Part shown: piece after piece, positions 17,041-25,799 of the stretch
Position numbering within the stretch: position 1 is the first letter of the stretch
Layout: each line of letters starts with the position of its first letter
Assembly: GCF_005048155.1 (NCBI RefSeq)
Contig: NZ_SUMB01000004.1
Location: 124,001 to 188,000, forward strand
Origin: Streptomyces piniterrae
GTDB taxonomy: Bacteria; Actinomycetota; Actinomycetes; Streptomycetales; Streptomycetaceae
Direction: 5' to 3'
Length of the DNA stretch: 64,000 bases
Notes under the pieces: generated by a model
Seen by the model: only the letters and a program-made list of their open reading frames with translations
Told to the model about the DNA's origin: nothing
Database searches by the model: none
Translations under genes and position numbers: made by a program

Positions 17041-17739
17041 TCACTCCCCTGCCCCGGCGAGGAAGAGCTGCGCCAGCTCGCGCGGCTGGGAGAACATCGG
17101 CCAGTGACCGGTGTCCAACTCGACCAGCCGCCAGTGATCGCTGGTCAGCAACTTGGCCACGTCGTCGCTCGGCTCGGCCCCCGCGAGCAGACACTTGATG
17201 TACGTCGATGGAAGGTCACCGAGCGGCCGTGCCAGCACAGCGGGCTCGGTCAGAGAGGCACCCGGATGCGGCGTCGAGCCACCCACGATCCGCGCGATCT
17301 GCTCATCGGTGAGACCCTGGCCGTCGTAGTGCGCTGCCGGCACGAGCGGCCAAAACCCCCCGTTCTCGGCGATCGATGCCTTCAGCTCCGCCCCACCGTC
17401 CGGCCAGGCGGAGGCGAATGACTCGCCATCGGTCGGAACGCTGGAGTCGACGAAGACCACGCGGGCCAGCCGGTCGCCGATCCGCTCGGCGGCCTGACCG
17501 ACCGGGATGCCCGAGTAGCTGTGCCCGACCAAGACGACGTCGCGCAGATCCTTGCGTTCGACCTCGTCAACGATGTCCTGGACGTGGATCTGCTGTCCCG
17601 CCGGCACACCCCGTTTGTCGGCAAGACCGGACAGTGTCACCGGGTGAACGCCGTGGCCGGCCGCACGCAGATACGGCACCACCTCGTCCCACGCCCACGC
17701 CCCGAGCCGCGCACCTGCAACCAGCACGAAATTCACCAT
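17041..17739 (-). CDS. alpha/beta-hydrolase (salicylate-esterase-like)
   Basis: 232 aa from the ATG at 17739; the longer frame upstream only reads through a hexanucleotide repeat as (SV)n and is rejected. The fold opens with FVLVAGARLGAWAWDEVVP, where the usual oxyanion HG is replaced by AG. The nucleophile elbow VLVGHSYSG (~77-85) contains the Ser, an Asp lies in VVFVDSSVP, and the catalytic His is in DTGHWPMFSQP near the C-terminus. It resembles plant methyl-esterase-type hydrolases in this family. The substrate is unknown. It is divergent from the KimA-like permease across the microsatellite. Confidence 0.87.
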   Translation of the reverse strand: MVNFVLVAGARLGAWAWDEVVPYLRAAGHGVHPVTLSGLADKRGVPAGQQIHVQDIVDEVERKDLRDVVLVGHSYSGIPVGQAAERIGDRLARVVFVDSSVPTDGESFASAWPDGGAELKASIAENGGFWPLVPAAHYDGQGLTDEQIARIVGGSTPHPGASLTEPAVLARPLGDLPSTYIKCLLAGAEPSDDVAKLLTSDHWRLVELDTGHWPMFSQPRELAQLFLAGAGE

Positions 17740-17830
17740 GCCCGCACCGTAACGGTCAGCTGGTGAGCCCGGGTTCGGCGCCGGGGAACGGGTCGGACAG
17801 AACTCCCACCGCGACACGGACACTGGCACT

Positions 17831-17893
<63 letters not shown>

Positions 17894-17982
17894 CAGCAAC
17901 CGTGTACGCCCGTCCGGGTCACTCGCGATCTTCGGCGTTGTCATGGGGCTCGGGCGAAGGCTGCCGCGCATACGCTCGCGGC

Positions 17983-20058
17983 GTGCTCAACGTGACCGGT
18001 CTGCTGAAGCGCCTGGTGATCGGGCGGGCCAAGCGCAGTGAGGAGCTGGGCGAGACCCTGCTGCCGAAGCGGCTCGCGCTGCCCATTTTCGCGTCCGACC
18101 CGCTGTCGTCGGTGGCGTATGCCACGCAGGAGATCCTGCTGGTCCTGACCCTCGGCGGACTGGCCTACCTCCACTTCACGCCTTGGATTGCGGTCGCCGT
18201 GGTGTCGCTCATGACCGTGGTGGTGCTGTCGTACCGCCAGGTGGTGCACGCCTATCCGAGCGGTGGTGGTTCGTACGAGGTCGCTTCGACCAATCTCGGC
18301 CCGTCGGCCGGGCTGGTGGTCGCGTCGTCGTTGCTCGTCGACTACGTGATGACGGTCGCGGTCTCGGTCGCTTCGGGTGTGGACAACATCATCTCGGCGG
18401 TGCCGGAGCTGGCCGATTACCGGGTGCTGATGGCGGTCGGCTTCGTGGCGCTACTGGCCGCGATCAATCTGCGCGGGGTGCGGGAGTCCGGCCGTGCCTT
18501 CGCGACGCCGACGTATCTGTTCATCGGCGGTGTGCTGATCATGTGCGGTACAGGTCTCATCCGGTATTTGGTGGGCGACGCCCCCGTGGCCGAGAGTGCG
18601 CGGTACGGCATCGAGGCGGAGCCCGGTGACGTGGGCCTCGCGGGCTTCGCGCTGCTGATGCTGGTGCTGCGGGCGTTCTCCAGCGGCTGTACGGCGCTGA
18701 CGGGTGTCGAGGCGATCTCGAACGGCGTACCGGCCTTCCGCAAGCCCAAGTCGGCCAACGCGGCGGCGACCATGCTGGCGATGGGAGCCATCGCGGTCAC
18801 GATGTTCGTCGGGGTCACCACGCTGGCGATCGTGGCGAAGGTCCACATGGTCGAGGACCCATGCCGGCTGACCGGGCTGGCCGATTGCGGCACGCACACC
18901 CAGCGGACCGTCATCGCCCAGCTGGCGGCGTCCGTGTTCGGAGGGTCGGACAGCTTCGGCTTCTACTTCATCCAGGCCGCGACGGCGCTGATCCTGATCC
19001 TGGCCGCGAACACCGCGTTCAACGGCTTCCCCATGCTCGCGGACATCCTCGCCCAGCACCGGTATCTGCCGCGCCAGCTGCACAACCGCGGCGACCGGCT
19101 GGCCTTCTCCAACGGCATTCTGGCTCTCGCGATCGTCGCCGGGCTGCTGCTGTGGAGCTACAAGGCGAATGTCACCGACCTCATCCACCTCTACATCCTC
19201 GGAGTCTTCACCTCGTTCACGCTCTCCCAGTCAGGCATGGTCCGGCACTGGAACCGGGAGCTGCGCACCGAGACGGATTCGGCAGTGCGCCGCCGATACC
19301 AGGTGGCGCGGGTCGTCAACGGGGTGGGCGCCTGCGTCACGGGGCTGGTCCTGGTGATCGTGCTGGCGACCAAGTTCCTGCAGGGCGCCTGGCTGGCCGT
19401 GCTCGCGGGGATCGTGCTGTGGGTGATGATGCGGGGCATCCGCCGCCACTACGACACCGTCTCGGCCGAACTTCAGGTGACCGACCCCCGTACCGAGCTG
19501 ACGCTGCCGTCCCGGGTCCTCTCGATCGTGCTGGTGTCCACCATCCACAAGCCGACCCTGCGGGCGCTGTCCTACGCCCGTGCCTTCAGGCCGGACCAGT
19601 TGGAGGCACTCACGGTCGCGGTGGACCGCGAGAGTGCCGCCGAACTCCAGCGGCAGTGGCGCGCGTACGACATCGAGGTCCCGCTGAAGATCATCGATTC
19701 GCCGTACCGGGAGGTCACCCGGCCGGTCGTGGAGTATGTGCGGAGCATCCGGCGGGAAAGCCCGCGCGATGTGGTCGGTGTCTTCATCCCCGAGTACGTC
19801 GTCGGGCACTGGTGGGAGCACCTGCTGCACAACCAGTCGGCGCTGTGGCTCAAGACCCGGCTGCTCTTCACCCCGGGTGTGATGGTCACCAGCGTGCCCT
19901 GGCAGCTGGCCTCCTCCGCCCGCGCCGACCACCCGGCCGCCCGCGCCGCCGGCTCCGTACGCAAGGGCGAGCCGGGGAGGGCGGGCGGCCCCGCGTACGA
20001 GGACGTCGACACCGGCGCAGGCACTGGCACTGGCACTGGCAGCACAGGCACCTCATGA
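17983..20058 (+). CDS. KimA-like APC-superfamily potassium permease
   Basis: 691 aa from the GTG at 17983; the ribosome-binding site is weak and the exact start uncertain. About twelve transmembrane helices occupy residues ~35-470. These are followed by a ~200-residue cytosolic domain (SIVLVSTIHKPTLRALSYAR) and a GT-repeat tail encoded by a short hexanucleotide repeat. The segments SDPLSSVAYATQEIL, LSYRQVVHAYPSGGGSYEV and LLVDYVMTVAVSVASGVDNI closely match the Bacillus KimA (YdaO) potassium importer. High-affinity K+ uptake is therefore likely; KimA is inhibited by c-di-AMP in Bacillus. I see no ydaO-type riboswitch upstream. Confidence 0.8.
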   Translation: MLNVTGLLKRLVIGRAKRSEELGETLLPKRLALPIFASDPLSSVAYATQEILLVLTLGGLAYLHFTPWIAVAVVSLMTVVVLSYRQVVHAYPSGGGSYEVASTNLGPSAGLVVASSLLVDYVMTVAVSVASGVDNIISAVPELADYRVLMAVGFVALLAAINLRGVRESGRAFATPTYLFIGGVLIMCGTGLIRYLVGDAPVAESARYGIEAEPGDVGLAGFALLMLVLRAFSSGCTALTGVEAISNGVPAFRKPKSANAAATMLAMGAIAVTMFVGVTTLAIVAKVHMVEDPCRLTGLADCGTHTQRTVIAQLAASVFGGSDSFGFYFIQAATALILILAANTAFNGFPMLADILAQHRYLPRQLHNRGDRLAFSNGILALAIVAGLLLWSYKANVTDLIHLYILGVFTSFTLSQSGMVRHWNRELRTETDSAVRRRYQVARVVNGVGACVTGLVLVIVLATKFLQGAWLAVLAGIVLWVMMRGIRRHYDTVSAELQVTDPRTELTLPSRVLSIVLVSTIHKPTLRALSYARAFRPDQLEALTVAVDRESAAELQRQWRAYDIEVPLKIIDSPYREVTRPVVEYVRSIRRESPRDVVGVFIPEYVVGHWWEHLLHNQSALWLKTRLLFTPGVMVTSVPWQLASSARADHPAARAAGSVRKGEPGRAGGPAYEDVDTGAGTGTGTGSTGTS

Positions 20059-20318
20059 CCGCGCCTATCGGGCCCGCGAATTCCTCGGCCCTCGTCACCC
20101 GACGTTGGGATGACTTTCGGTCGTCACCTGGCGAGGGATCCTGGCTCAACCACGACGAACTCGCCGACCTCATCGGCGAGTTGCGCAGCGCGATCGCGTC
20201 CACATTTCGCAGCACCTCCCGCCGTCCAAGATGGGCGCGCCGCCGGGCCTCGCCGTCCCAAGCCTTCGACCTCCTGCCGGCCGGCGACGCGCGCTGGGTT
20301 GCGGGGCGCCGAGCACCG

Positions 20319-20450
20319 GTGCTGGGCGGCATCGAGTACGCGGTGAGCGTGCTGGACTGCCCGCTGGTCGTGGTGCTGGGTCACGACTCCTGCGGCGCGG
20401 TCGCGACCACCGGGGCCGCCCTGGCCGCCGGGCTCGCTGGGGACGCTGCC
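20319..20450 (+). pseudogene. beta-carbonic anhydrase fragment
   Basis: The plus-strand frame reads GGIEYAVSVLDCPLVVVLGH then DSCGAVATTGAALAAG, the central zinc-site segment (HxxC) of beta-carbonic anhydrases. The N-terminal CxDSR half and the C-terminal third are missing, and unrelated sequence follows. It is a decayed remnant lying between the permease and the convergent monooxygenase gene. An intact enzyme is encoded at 25130. Confidence 0.7.
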
Positions 20451-22087
20451 TATGAGAAGGACGTGGCGGAGAGGACGAAACCGGAGTATCCGCTCCGGGC
20501 CGCGGCGTCGCACTCCCCCCGGTACCGGTCCAGCCCGCCCGCGTAGACCAGGAACCCGCGAGGTTTGCCCGGTATGTTCGCTCCCGTGTACCAGGAGGCT
20601 GCGGCCGGGTAGAGCGTCCGGGCGGCGATTTCCGCCACTTGGGCGGTCCAGTCCGCCTCGGCCGCCGGAGCGGCATCGATCTCTGTGAGACCGTTTCTCC
20701 GCAGATGGGCGATGCAGTCAGTGATCCACTCCACCTGCTGTTCCAGGGACACCGCGATGTTGGTGAGCACGGACGGGCTGAGGGGTCCGAGGACGGTGAA
20801 GAGGTTGGGGAAGCCGGCCGAGACGAGTCCCAAGTGGTGCCGCGGGCCGTCCGCCCACTTCTCCCGGAGCGTCACTCCGCCCTTGCCCACGATGTCGATG
20901 GCGAGCTGGGAGCCGGTCAGGGCGTCGAAGCCGGTGGCGAAGACGATCGCGTCGAGGGCGTGTTCCCCCTCCGAGGTCCGGATGCCCCGGGGCGTGATCG
21001 TCTCGATCGGGGTTGTGCGCAGGTCCACCAGCGTCACATGCGGCTGGTTGTAGGTGGCGTAGTAGCCGGTGTCCAGGCAGGGACGCTTGGTCGCGAACGG
21101 GAACGTGCGCGGGGACAGCAGTTCGGCCGTCGCCGGGTCGGTGACGATCGACCGGATCTTGGAGCGGACGAACTCGGCCACGGTCTCGTTGGCCTTCTCG
21201 TCGGTCAGGATGTCGGTGTAGGTGCGCAGCAGTCCGCTCAGCAGCCCCGAGCCCCAGGCAGTCTCGTAGGTGGCCGTGCGCTCCGCCACGCCCACCTCCA
21301 GGGCCGACCTGGTCGGCGGCTCGAAAACGGTCCCGCCCCGAGACAGCCGCTGAGCCCGCCGGAACTCCGGGTACCGGGCCTTGAGTTCCGCTGTTTCCGT
21401 GCCCCGCAAAGGGCGGTTGTGGGCCGGCAGCGCGTAGGCCGGGGTGCGCTGGAAGACGGCGAGTGCGGCCGCCTCCTCGGCGATGACGGGGATGGCCTGG
21501 ACACCGGAGCATCCGGTTCCGATCACGGCGACCCGCTTGCCGGTGAAAGAGACCTCCTCACGCGGCCAGCGGGCGGTGTAGTAGATGGCACCCGTGAAGC
21601 TGTCGGCCCCGGGGATCCCGGGATCCTTGGGGACCGACATGCAGCCCGACGCCATGACGATGAACCGGGCGGTGATGGTCCGTCCAGTGTCCGTGGAGAC
21701 TTGCCAGACGTGACGGTCCTCGTCGTACGCGGCACGGGTGACCCGGGTGCTCAGCGTGACGTCCCTGCGCAGGTCGAACCGGTCGGCGACGTGGTGGATG
21801 TAGCGCAGGATCTCCGGCTGGGACGCGTAGCGCTCGCTCCACTCCCATTCCTGGTCCAGTTCCGGGGAGAAGGAGTAGGAGTACGACATGCTCTCGACGT
21901 CGCAGCGGGCACCGGGGTACCGGTTCCAGTACCAGGTCCCGCCAATGTCGTCACCGGCCTCGAAAACCGCCGTCGTTAAGCCGAGTTCACGCAGTTGGTG
22001 GAGCTGGTAAAGGCCGGAGAGCCCGGCCCCGACGATGACGGCGTCGACCGCGTGGGCGGCGGGAAGCGGGGCGGGGGTGGTGTCCAT
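20450..22087 (-). CDS. flavin-dependent monooxygenase, Baeyer-Villiger type
   Basis: 545 aa from the ATG at 22087 (AGGAGA upstream). An FAD Rossmann motif lies at VIVGAGLSGLYQLHQL (18-33), the active-site signature GGTWYWNRYPGARCDVES follows (49-66), and the NADPH motif VIGTGCSG is at ~188-195. The Baeyer-Villiger fingerprint FxGxxxHxxxWP is present as FTGAIYYTARWP (164-175), with Tyr170 where His is normal. The C-terminus GFLVYAGGLDRYRGECDA is typical. Predicted role: NADPH/O2-dependent oxygenation of a ketone or aldehyde. The substitution may change function. It is monocistronic and overlaps the end of the carbonic-anhydrase fragment. Confidence 0.9.
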   Translation of the reverse strand: MDTTPAPLPAAHAVDAVIVGAGLSGLYQLHQLRELGLTTAVFEAGDDIGGTWYWNRYPGARCDVESMSYSYSFSPELDQEWEWSERYASQPEILRYIHHVADRFDLRRDVTLSTRVTRAAYDEDRHVWQVSTDTGRTITARFIVMASGCMSVPKDPGIPGADSFTGAIYYTARWPREEVSFTGKRVAVIGTGCSGVQAIPVIAEEAAALAVFQRTPAYALPAHNRPLRGTETAELKARYPEFRRAQRLSRGGTVFEPPTRSALEVGVAERTATYETAWGSGLLSGLLRTYTDILTDEKANETVAEFVRSKIRSIVTDPATAELLSPRTFPFATKRPCLDTGYYATYNQPHVTLVDLRTTPIETITPRGIRTSEGEHALDAIVFATGFDALTGSQLAIDIVGKGGVTLREKWADGPRHHLGLVSAGFPNLFTVLGPLSPSVLTNIAVSLEQQVEWITDCIAHLRRNGLTEIDAAPAAEADWTAQVAEIAARTLYPAAASWYTGANIPGKPRGFLVYAGGLDRYRGECDAAARSGYSGFVLSATSFS

Positions 22088-22293
22088 CGGGTTCTCCTGT
22101 CTCCCGGCGCGCGGGGCGGGGGCGTGCGGTGTGTGGGGTGGGCCCGGTCGTCGTGCGGAGGGCCGGGGCGAAGGCGTAGGGGCGACATCCTGGTGCACTC
22201 CTGGGCGTTACGGGAACATGCCCTGGTGGCTGAGGGCCGGTGATTCAGGACGACGGGGCTTGCGCTGCACCGACCTCGGCGGTGACGGCCTCG

Positions 22294-22674
22294 TCAGCAG
22301 TCAAGTGCCTGGGCCGCCTCAGGAGGGACGGGCGCGGCGATGATGGCGTCCAACATCTCGCGTGCGTCCCGTAGTTCTTCCATGGCGGCAGTGATCCGGT
22401 TCCGCTCCCTGGCCAGGTCGACCAGCAAGTCGGGGCAGGCGGCCGCGAGTTGCCCGCCCTCGTCGACCATGCAGGGAAGTACGTCGGCGATGGTTGCGGT
22501 GCCCAGACCGGCGGCGAGCAGCGTGCGGATGCTCCGCACCGTGTGGACGTGGTCATCGGTGTACTCGCGGTACCCGCTCGGCCGCCGCAGCGGACTCAGC
22601 AGCCCCTGCTCCTCGTAGTACCGCAGTGCCCGTTCGCTGACTCCCGTCAGACGTGACAACGCCCCGATACGCAT
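22294..22674 (-). CDS. MerR-family transcriptional regulator
   Basis: 126 aa. The HTH and wing are at 1-70 (RIGALSRLTGVSERALRYYE, GYREYTDD), followed by a coiled-coil dimerisation helix (ITAAMEELRDAREMLDAI). A cysteine pair (VLPCMVDE, AACPDL) matches the paralogue at 15608. The gene is divergent from the MFS transporter at 22741, whose promoter carries a 19-bp spacer with a central palindrome, so it probably activates efflux on ligand binding. The inducer is unknown. Confidence 0.9.
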   Translation of the reverse strand: MRIGALSRLTGVSERALRYYEEQGLLSPLRRPSGYREYTDDHVHTVRSIRTLLAAGLGTATIADVLPCMVDEGGQLAAACPDLLVDLARERNRITAAMEELRDAREMLDAIIAAPVPPEAAQALDC

Positions 22675-22701
22675 GTGATGACGAGCTCCCCGAAAAGCGA
22701 G

Positions 22702-22732
22702 TTGACTCTGACGTCGACGTGAGGGTTTAGCT
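22702..22732 (+). promoter_or_regulatory. MerR-type promoter of the MFS transporter gene
   Basis: TTGACT at 22702-22707 and TTAGCT at 22727-22732 are separated by 19 bp. The palindrome ACGTCGACGT (22711-22720) sits in the spacer, where a MerR dimer would bind. The transporter ATG is 9 bp past the -10, so the transcript is leaderless or nearly so. Confidence 0.7.
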
Positions 22733-22740
22733 TACGCGGC

Positions 22741-24402
22741 ATGTCAACGGAAACGCCCCACACATCCTTCCCCCGACAGCTGGCCGGGCCCCGAGAATGG
22801 CTCGGGCTGGCCGTGCTCGCGCTCCCCACCCTGCTGCTCGCCATGGACGCCACCGTGCTGTACCTGGCCGTCCCGCATCTGAGTGTCGCCCTCCAGCCAG
22901 GCGGCAGCGAGCTGCTCTGGATCGCCGACATCTACGGCTTTATGATCGCCGGCTTCCTGGTCACCATGGGCACTCTGGGCGACCGAATCGGCCGCAGGAA
23001 ACTCCTGATGGTCGGCGCCGCCGCGTTCGGCGTCGCTTCGGCACTCGCCGCGTACTCCACCAGCCCCCAGATGCTGATCGCGGCTCGCGCGCTGCTCGGG
23101 ATGGCCGGAGCGACTCTGATGCCGTCCACCCTCGCGCTGATCACCAACATGTTCCGTGACCCGAAGCAGCGCGGCACGGCCATCGGTGTCTGGGTGACCT
23201 GCTTCTCGGCCGGCGTCGCGCTGGGGCCTGTGCTGGGCGGACTGCTGCTCCAGGCGTTCTGGTGGGGCTCGGTCTTCCTGCTGGGCGTGCCGGTGATGAT
23301 CCTGCTGCTGGTGACCGCGCCGGTGCTGCTTCCCGAGTACCGCGACAACCAGGCCGGTCGACTGGACCCGGCCAGCGTGGTGCTGTCCCTGGCCGCCATC
23401 CTGCCGATCATCTACGGCATCAAGGAGCTGGCCAAGGACGGCTTCGCGGCGCTGCCTGTGTCCACCCTGATCGGGGGTCTGATAGTCGGGGTGCTGTTCG
23501 TGCACCGGCAGTCCAGGCTGGCCAGTCCCCTGCTCGATGTCGCGCTGTTCAGGAACCGTTCGTTCAGCGCCGCCCTGGGAATCCAGTTGCTCAGCATCGC
23601 CGCCCTGGGCGGGGTCTACCTGTTCATCACCCAGTACACGCAACTGGTCGAGGGGCTCTCGCCACTCAAGGCGGGGCTATGGCTGCTGCCCGCCGCCGGT
23701 GCGCTCATCCTGGCGTCCGCCCTGACTCCGGCACTCGCCCGCAAGATGCCCGCCGCGTATGTCATCGGGGCCTCGCTGGCGATCTCGGCGAGCGGCTACC
23801 TGGTACTCACCCAGGTGGACAGCGTCTCCGGGCTGCCCGTCCTCGTGACCGGCTTCATCCTCGTCTACCTGGGCATCAGCCCCATGTTCGTGCTGGGCAC
23901 CGACCTGATCGTCGGGGCCGCCCCTCCCGAGAAGGCGGGCTCCGCCGCCTCGATGTCCGAGACGAGTACCGAGTTCGGTGTCGCGCTGGGCGTCGCGATC
24001 CTCGGCACCGTGGGCACCGCCCTCTACCGCGATCGGATGACCGTCCCCGTCGGGGTCCCTGCGCCGCAAGCCGAGTCCGCTCGCGAAAGCCTGGCCGACG
24101 CCATGGCCACCGTGAACGGCCTCCCCGACCGGCTGCATGACATCTTACTCGACTCCGCCCGAGCCGCCTTCACCGATGGTCTGAACGTCGTCAGCGGAAT
24201 CAGCGCCGCGCTCGTCGCCGCCATGGCTGTACTGGCCGTATCGCTGCTGCCGCGAACCCGCCCTGACCACGCCACTACGGAGCCCAGCGCCGTCACAGAC
24301 CCCGAAACCACCGCAGTCAGCACTGGTACCACGGAGGCCGGAGCCACCAAAACCGCCGCAGGCATCACGAATATCGCAATCGCCGAGTCCCCGCCCCAGT
24401 AG
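22741..24402 (+). CDS. MFS drug exporter, DHA2 (14-TMS, EmrB/QacA-like) family
   Basis: 553 aa with about fourteen transmembrane helices. Motif A is GTLGDRIGRRKLLMVG; the helix-1 region LALPTLLLAMDATVLYLAVP contains the Asp of DHA2 exporters. Proton-coupled efflux of hydrophobic cations or drugs from the inner face of the membrane is expected. The ~60-residue C-terminal tail is Thr/Ala-rich and polar. The leucine codon at 24145-24147 is TTA, so full translation should depend on the bldA tRNA. Expression is probably driven by the divergent MerR. The substrate is not predictable. Confidence 0.9.
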   Translation: MSTETPHTSFPRQLAGPREWLGLAVLALPTLLLAMDATVLYLAVPHLSVALQPGGSELLWIADIYGFMIAGFLVTMGTLGDRIGRRKLLMVGAAAFGVASALAAYSTSPQMLIAARALLGMAGATLMPSTLALITNMFRDPKQRGTAIGVWVTCFSAGVALGPVLGGLLLQAFWWGSVFLLGVPVMILLLVTAPVLLPEYRDNQAGRLDPASVVLSLAAILPIIYGIKELAKDGFAALPVSTLIGGLIVGVLFVHRQSRLASPLLDVALFRNRSFSAALGIQLLSIAALGGVYLFITQYTQLVEGLSPLKAGLWLLPAAGALILASALTPALARKMPAAYVIGASLAISASGYLVLTQVDSVSGLPVLVTGFILVYLGISPMFVLGTDLIVGAAPPEKAGSAASMSETSTEFGVALGVAILGTVGTALYRDRMTVPVGVPAPQAESARESLADAMATVNGLPDRLHDILLDSARAAFTDGLNVVSGISAALVAAMAVLAVSLLPRTRPDHATTEPSAVTDPETTAVSTGTTEAGATKTAAGITNIAIAESPPQ

Positions 24403-25129
24403 CGGCCGACTCACCCCGCCAGGAGGCGCCTCGTCCGACGGGCCATGGTCCCCAGCTGGACTCGCACCTCCGCCGACGACATGCCGCTCGACGCGCCCTG
24501 CCGTGCCCGCTGAGCGCATATGGCGGTGGCGGGCAGGGCGCGCCGCTGTGGTGAAGGTGTGCGATCCGAAAGGGGCGGGCGCTCGCGGGAGCGCCGTTCC
24601 GCTTGCGTTCTATGGGCGTACGCCTGGGTGCGCAGCAGTGGGAAATGCGCCAACTGGCCACAGGAGCACAGCGCTTGACTGTTATTTGACCGTGACTTGA
24701 CCCCCTGACATGAGGTAATCTCCACGCAAAGAGATGTTCGCGCGGTAGTCAAGCGAACTGCCTAACGTGCTGTGCTGACGCAATAGCACGCATGTGCTCT
24801 GGCAAATAGCTACGTTACTCGGGGGGAGATGTCTGATGGAGCGGCGGCGGATTCCATGCGATTCCGGCCACTGGTCGGCATGGTCGCTCCCGGAACACAG
24901 ACGTTCCCGCTCCGGCCGCCTTGCGATGGCGAGGCGCTGCGCGCTGTAGGCGCGAGCGCCATCCCTTTCGGTTCACCTCTTCGCTTCACCTCTTCGCTTC
25001 ACGTCGACGATGACGCACAAGCACCGGCGTGATGGCCTTCGGGCACGCCGACACCCACCCCCCCTTCCACTGATGACCTGAACACACCGCGCCGATCGAG
25101 CACGCTCACGGCGCAGGAGAAAGGCCACC
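24403..25129. other. 727-bp region, no confident gene; possible small ORF 24829-25032
   Basis: A cluster of TTGAC elements lies at about 24674-24705, ahead of the carbonic-anhydrase operon. An ATG at 24829 directly after GGGGGGAG opens a 67-codon frame to 25032 (start MSDGAAADSMRFRPLVGMVA). It resembles a truncated gene start and I recognise no family. A 13-bp direct repeat CTCTTCGCTTCAC occurs twice near 24978-25003. Otherwise nothing is supported. Confidence 0.4.
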
Positions 25130-25726
25130 ATGAAGTCCCTGGTTGACAACGCACGATCCTTCACGACGATGCACGTGGCCGAACGTGCCGAGGAGTTCAG
25201 CGCCCTAGAGGCCGGGCAGAGCCCCGAGGTGCTGTTCATCACCTGCTCCGACTCGCGCGTGGTGCCGTCCCTGATCACCGGCGCACGGCCTGGTGAACTG
25301 TTCGAGCTGCGGACGGCGGGCAACATCGTGCCCGAGTACCGCAGCGACCACCCCGCCGCCGAGACGGCCACCATCGAGTACGCGGTACGGGTGCTCGGCG
25401 TCCGCGACATCGTCGTGTGCGGACACTCCCACTGCGGCGCGGTCAACGCGCTGGTCAGCGGAGGTGATCTCTCCGGGTTGCCCGCCGTACAAGGGTGGCT
25501 GGAGCATGCAGCCACCCAGCCCGAGACCACCGCACCCTTCGCCCCGGACGTTGCCGAGGCGGCCCAGCTCCACGCGGTCGCCCAGCTGGAGCGACTGCAC
25601 ACCCACCCCTGCATCGCGGAGCGGGTCGCGGAGGGCACCCTGAGAGTGCATGCCTGGTACTACGAGGTGCACACGGGCGCCGTGCAGCAGTACGGGCCGG
25701 ACGACAAGTCTTTCCGGCCGCTGTGA
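25130..25726 (+). CDS. beta-class carbonic anhydrase
   Basis: 198 aa, family length. Zinc ligands are Cys39 (in ITCSDSRVV), His99 and Cys102 (GHSHCGAVNAL); the Asp41/Arg43 dyad that positions the zinc-bound water is present. It catalyses reversible CO2 hydration to bicarbonate in the cytoplasm. AGGAGAAAGG precedes the ATG. The SulP transporter starts 73 bp downstream on the same strand, suggesting a bicarbonate-handling operon. The enzyme is intact, unlike the fragment at 20319. Confidence 0.93.
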   Translation: MKSLVDNARSFTTMHVAERAEEFSALEAGQSPEVLFITCSDSRVVPSLITGARPGELFELRTAGNIVPEYRSDHPAAETATIEYAVRVLGVRDIVVCGHSHCGAVNALVSGGDLSGLPAVQGWLEHAATQPETTAPFAPDVAEAAQLHAVAQLERLHTHPCIAERVAEGTLRVHAWYYEVHTGAVQQYGPDDKSFRPL

Positions 25727-25799
25727 CTCGCCTCCGCCCGCCTCACGGGCCGCCGAGTACCTCTCTCCGTCCGCTTCCGCTGTGCGAGGAAGTCCACTG

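Noticed and set aside
17902..17983. ydaO-type c-di-AMP riboswitch in front of the KimA-like gene
   Set aside because: The short leader lacks the conserved helices; only the microsatellite and a weak start are seen.
24829..25032. 67-codon frame after GGGGGGAG
   Set aside because: Start context is good, but no domain is recognisable and it looks like a truncated gene; kept only as a note in the intergenic entry.
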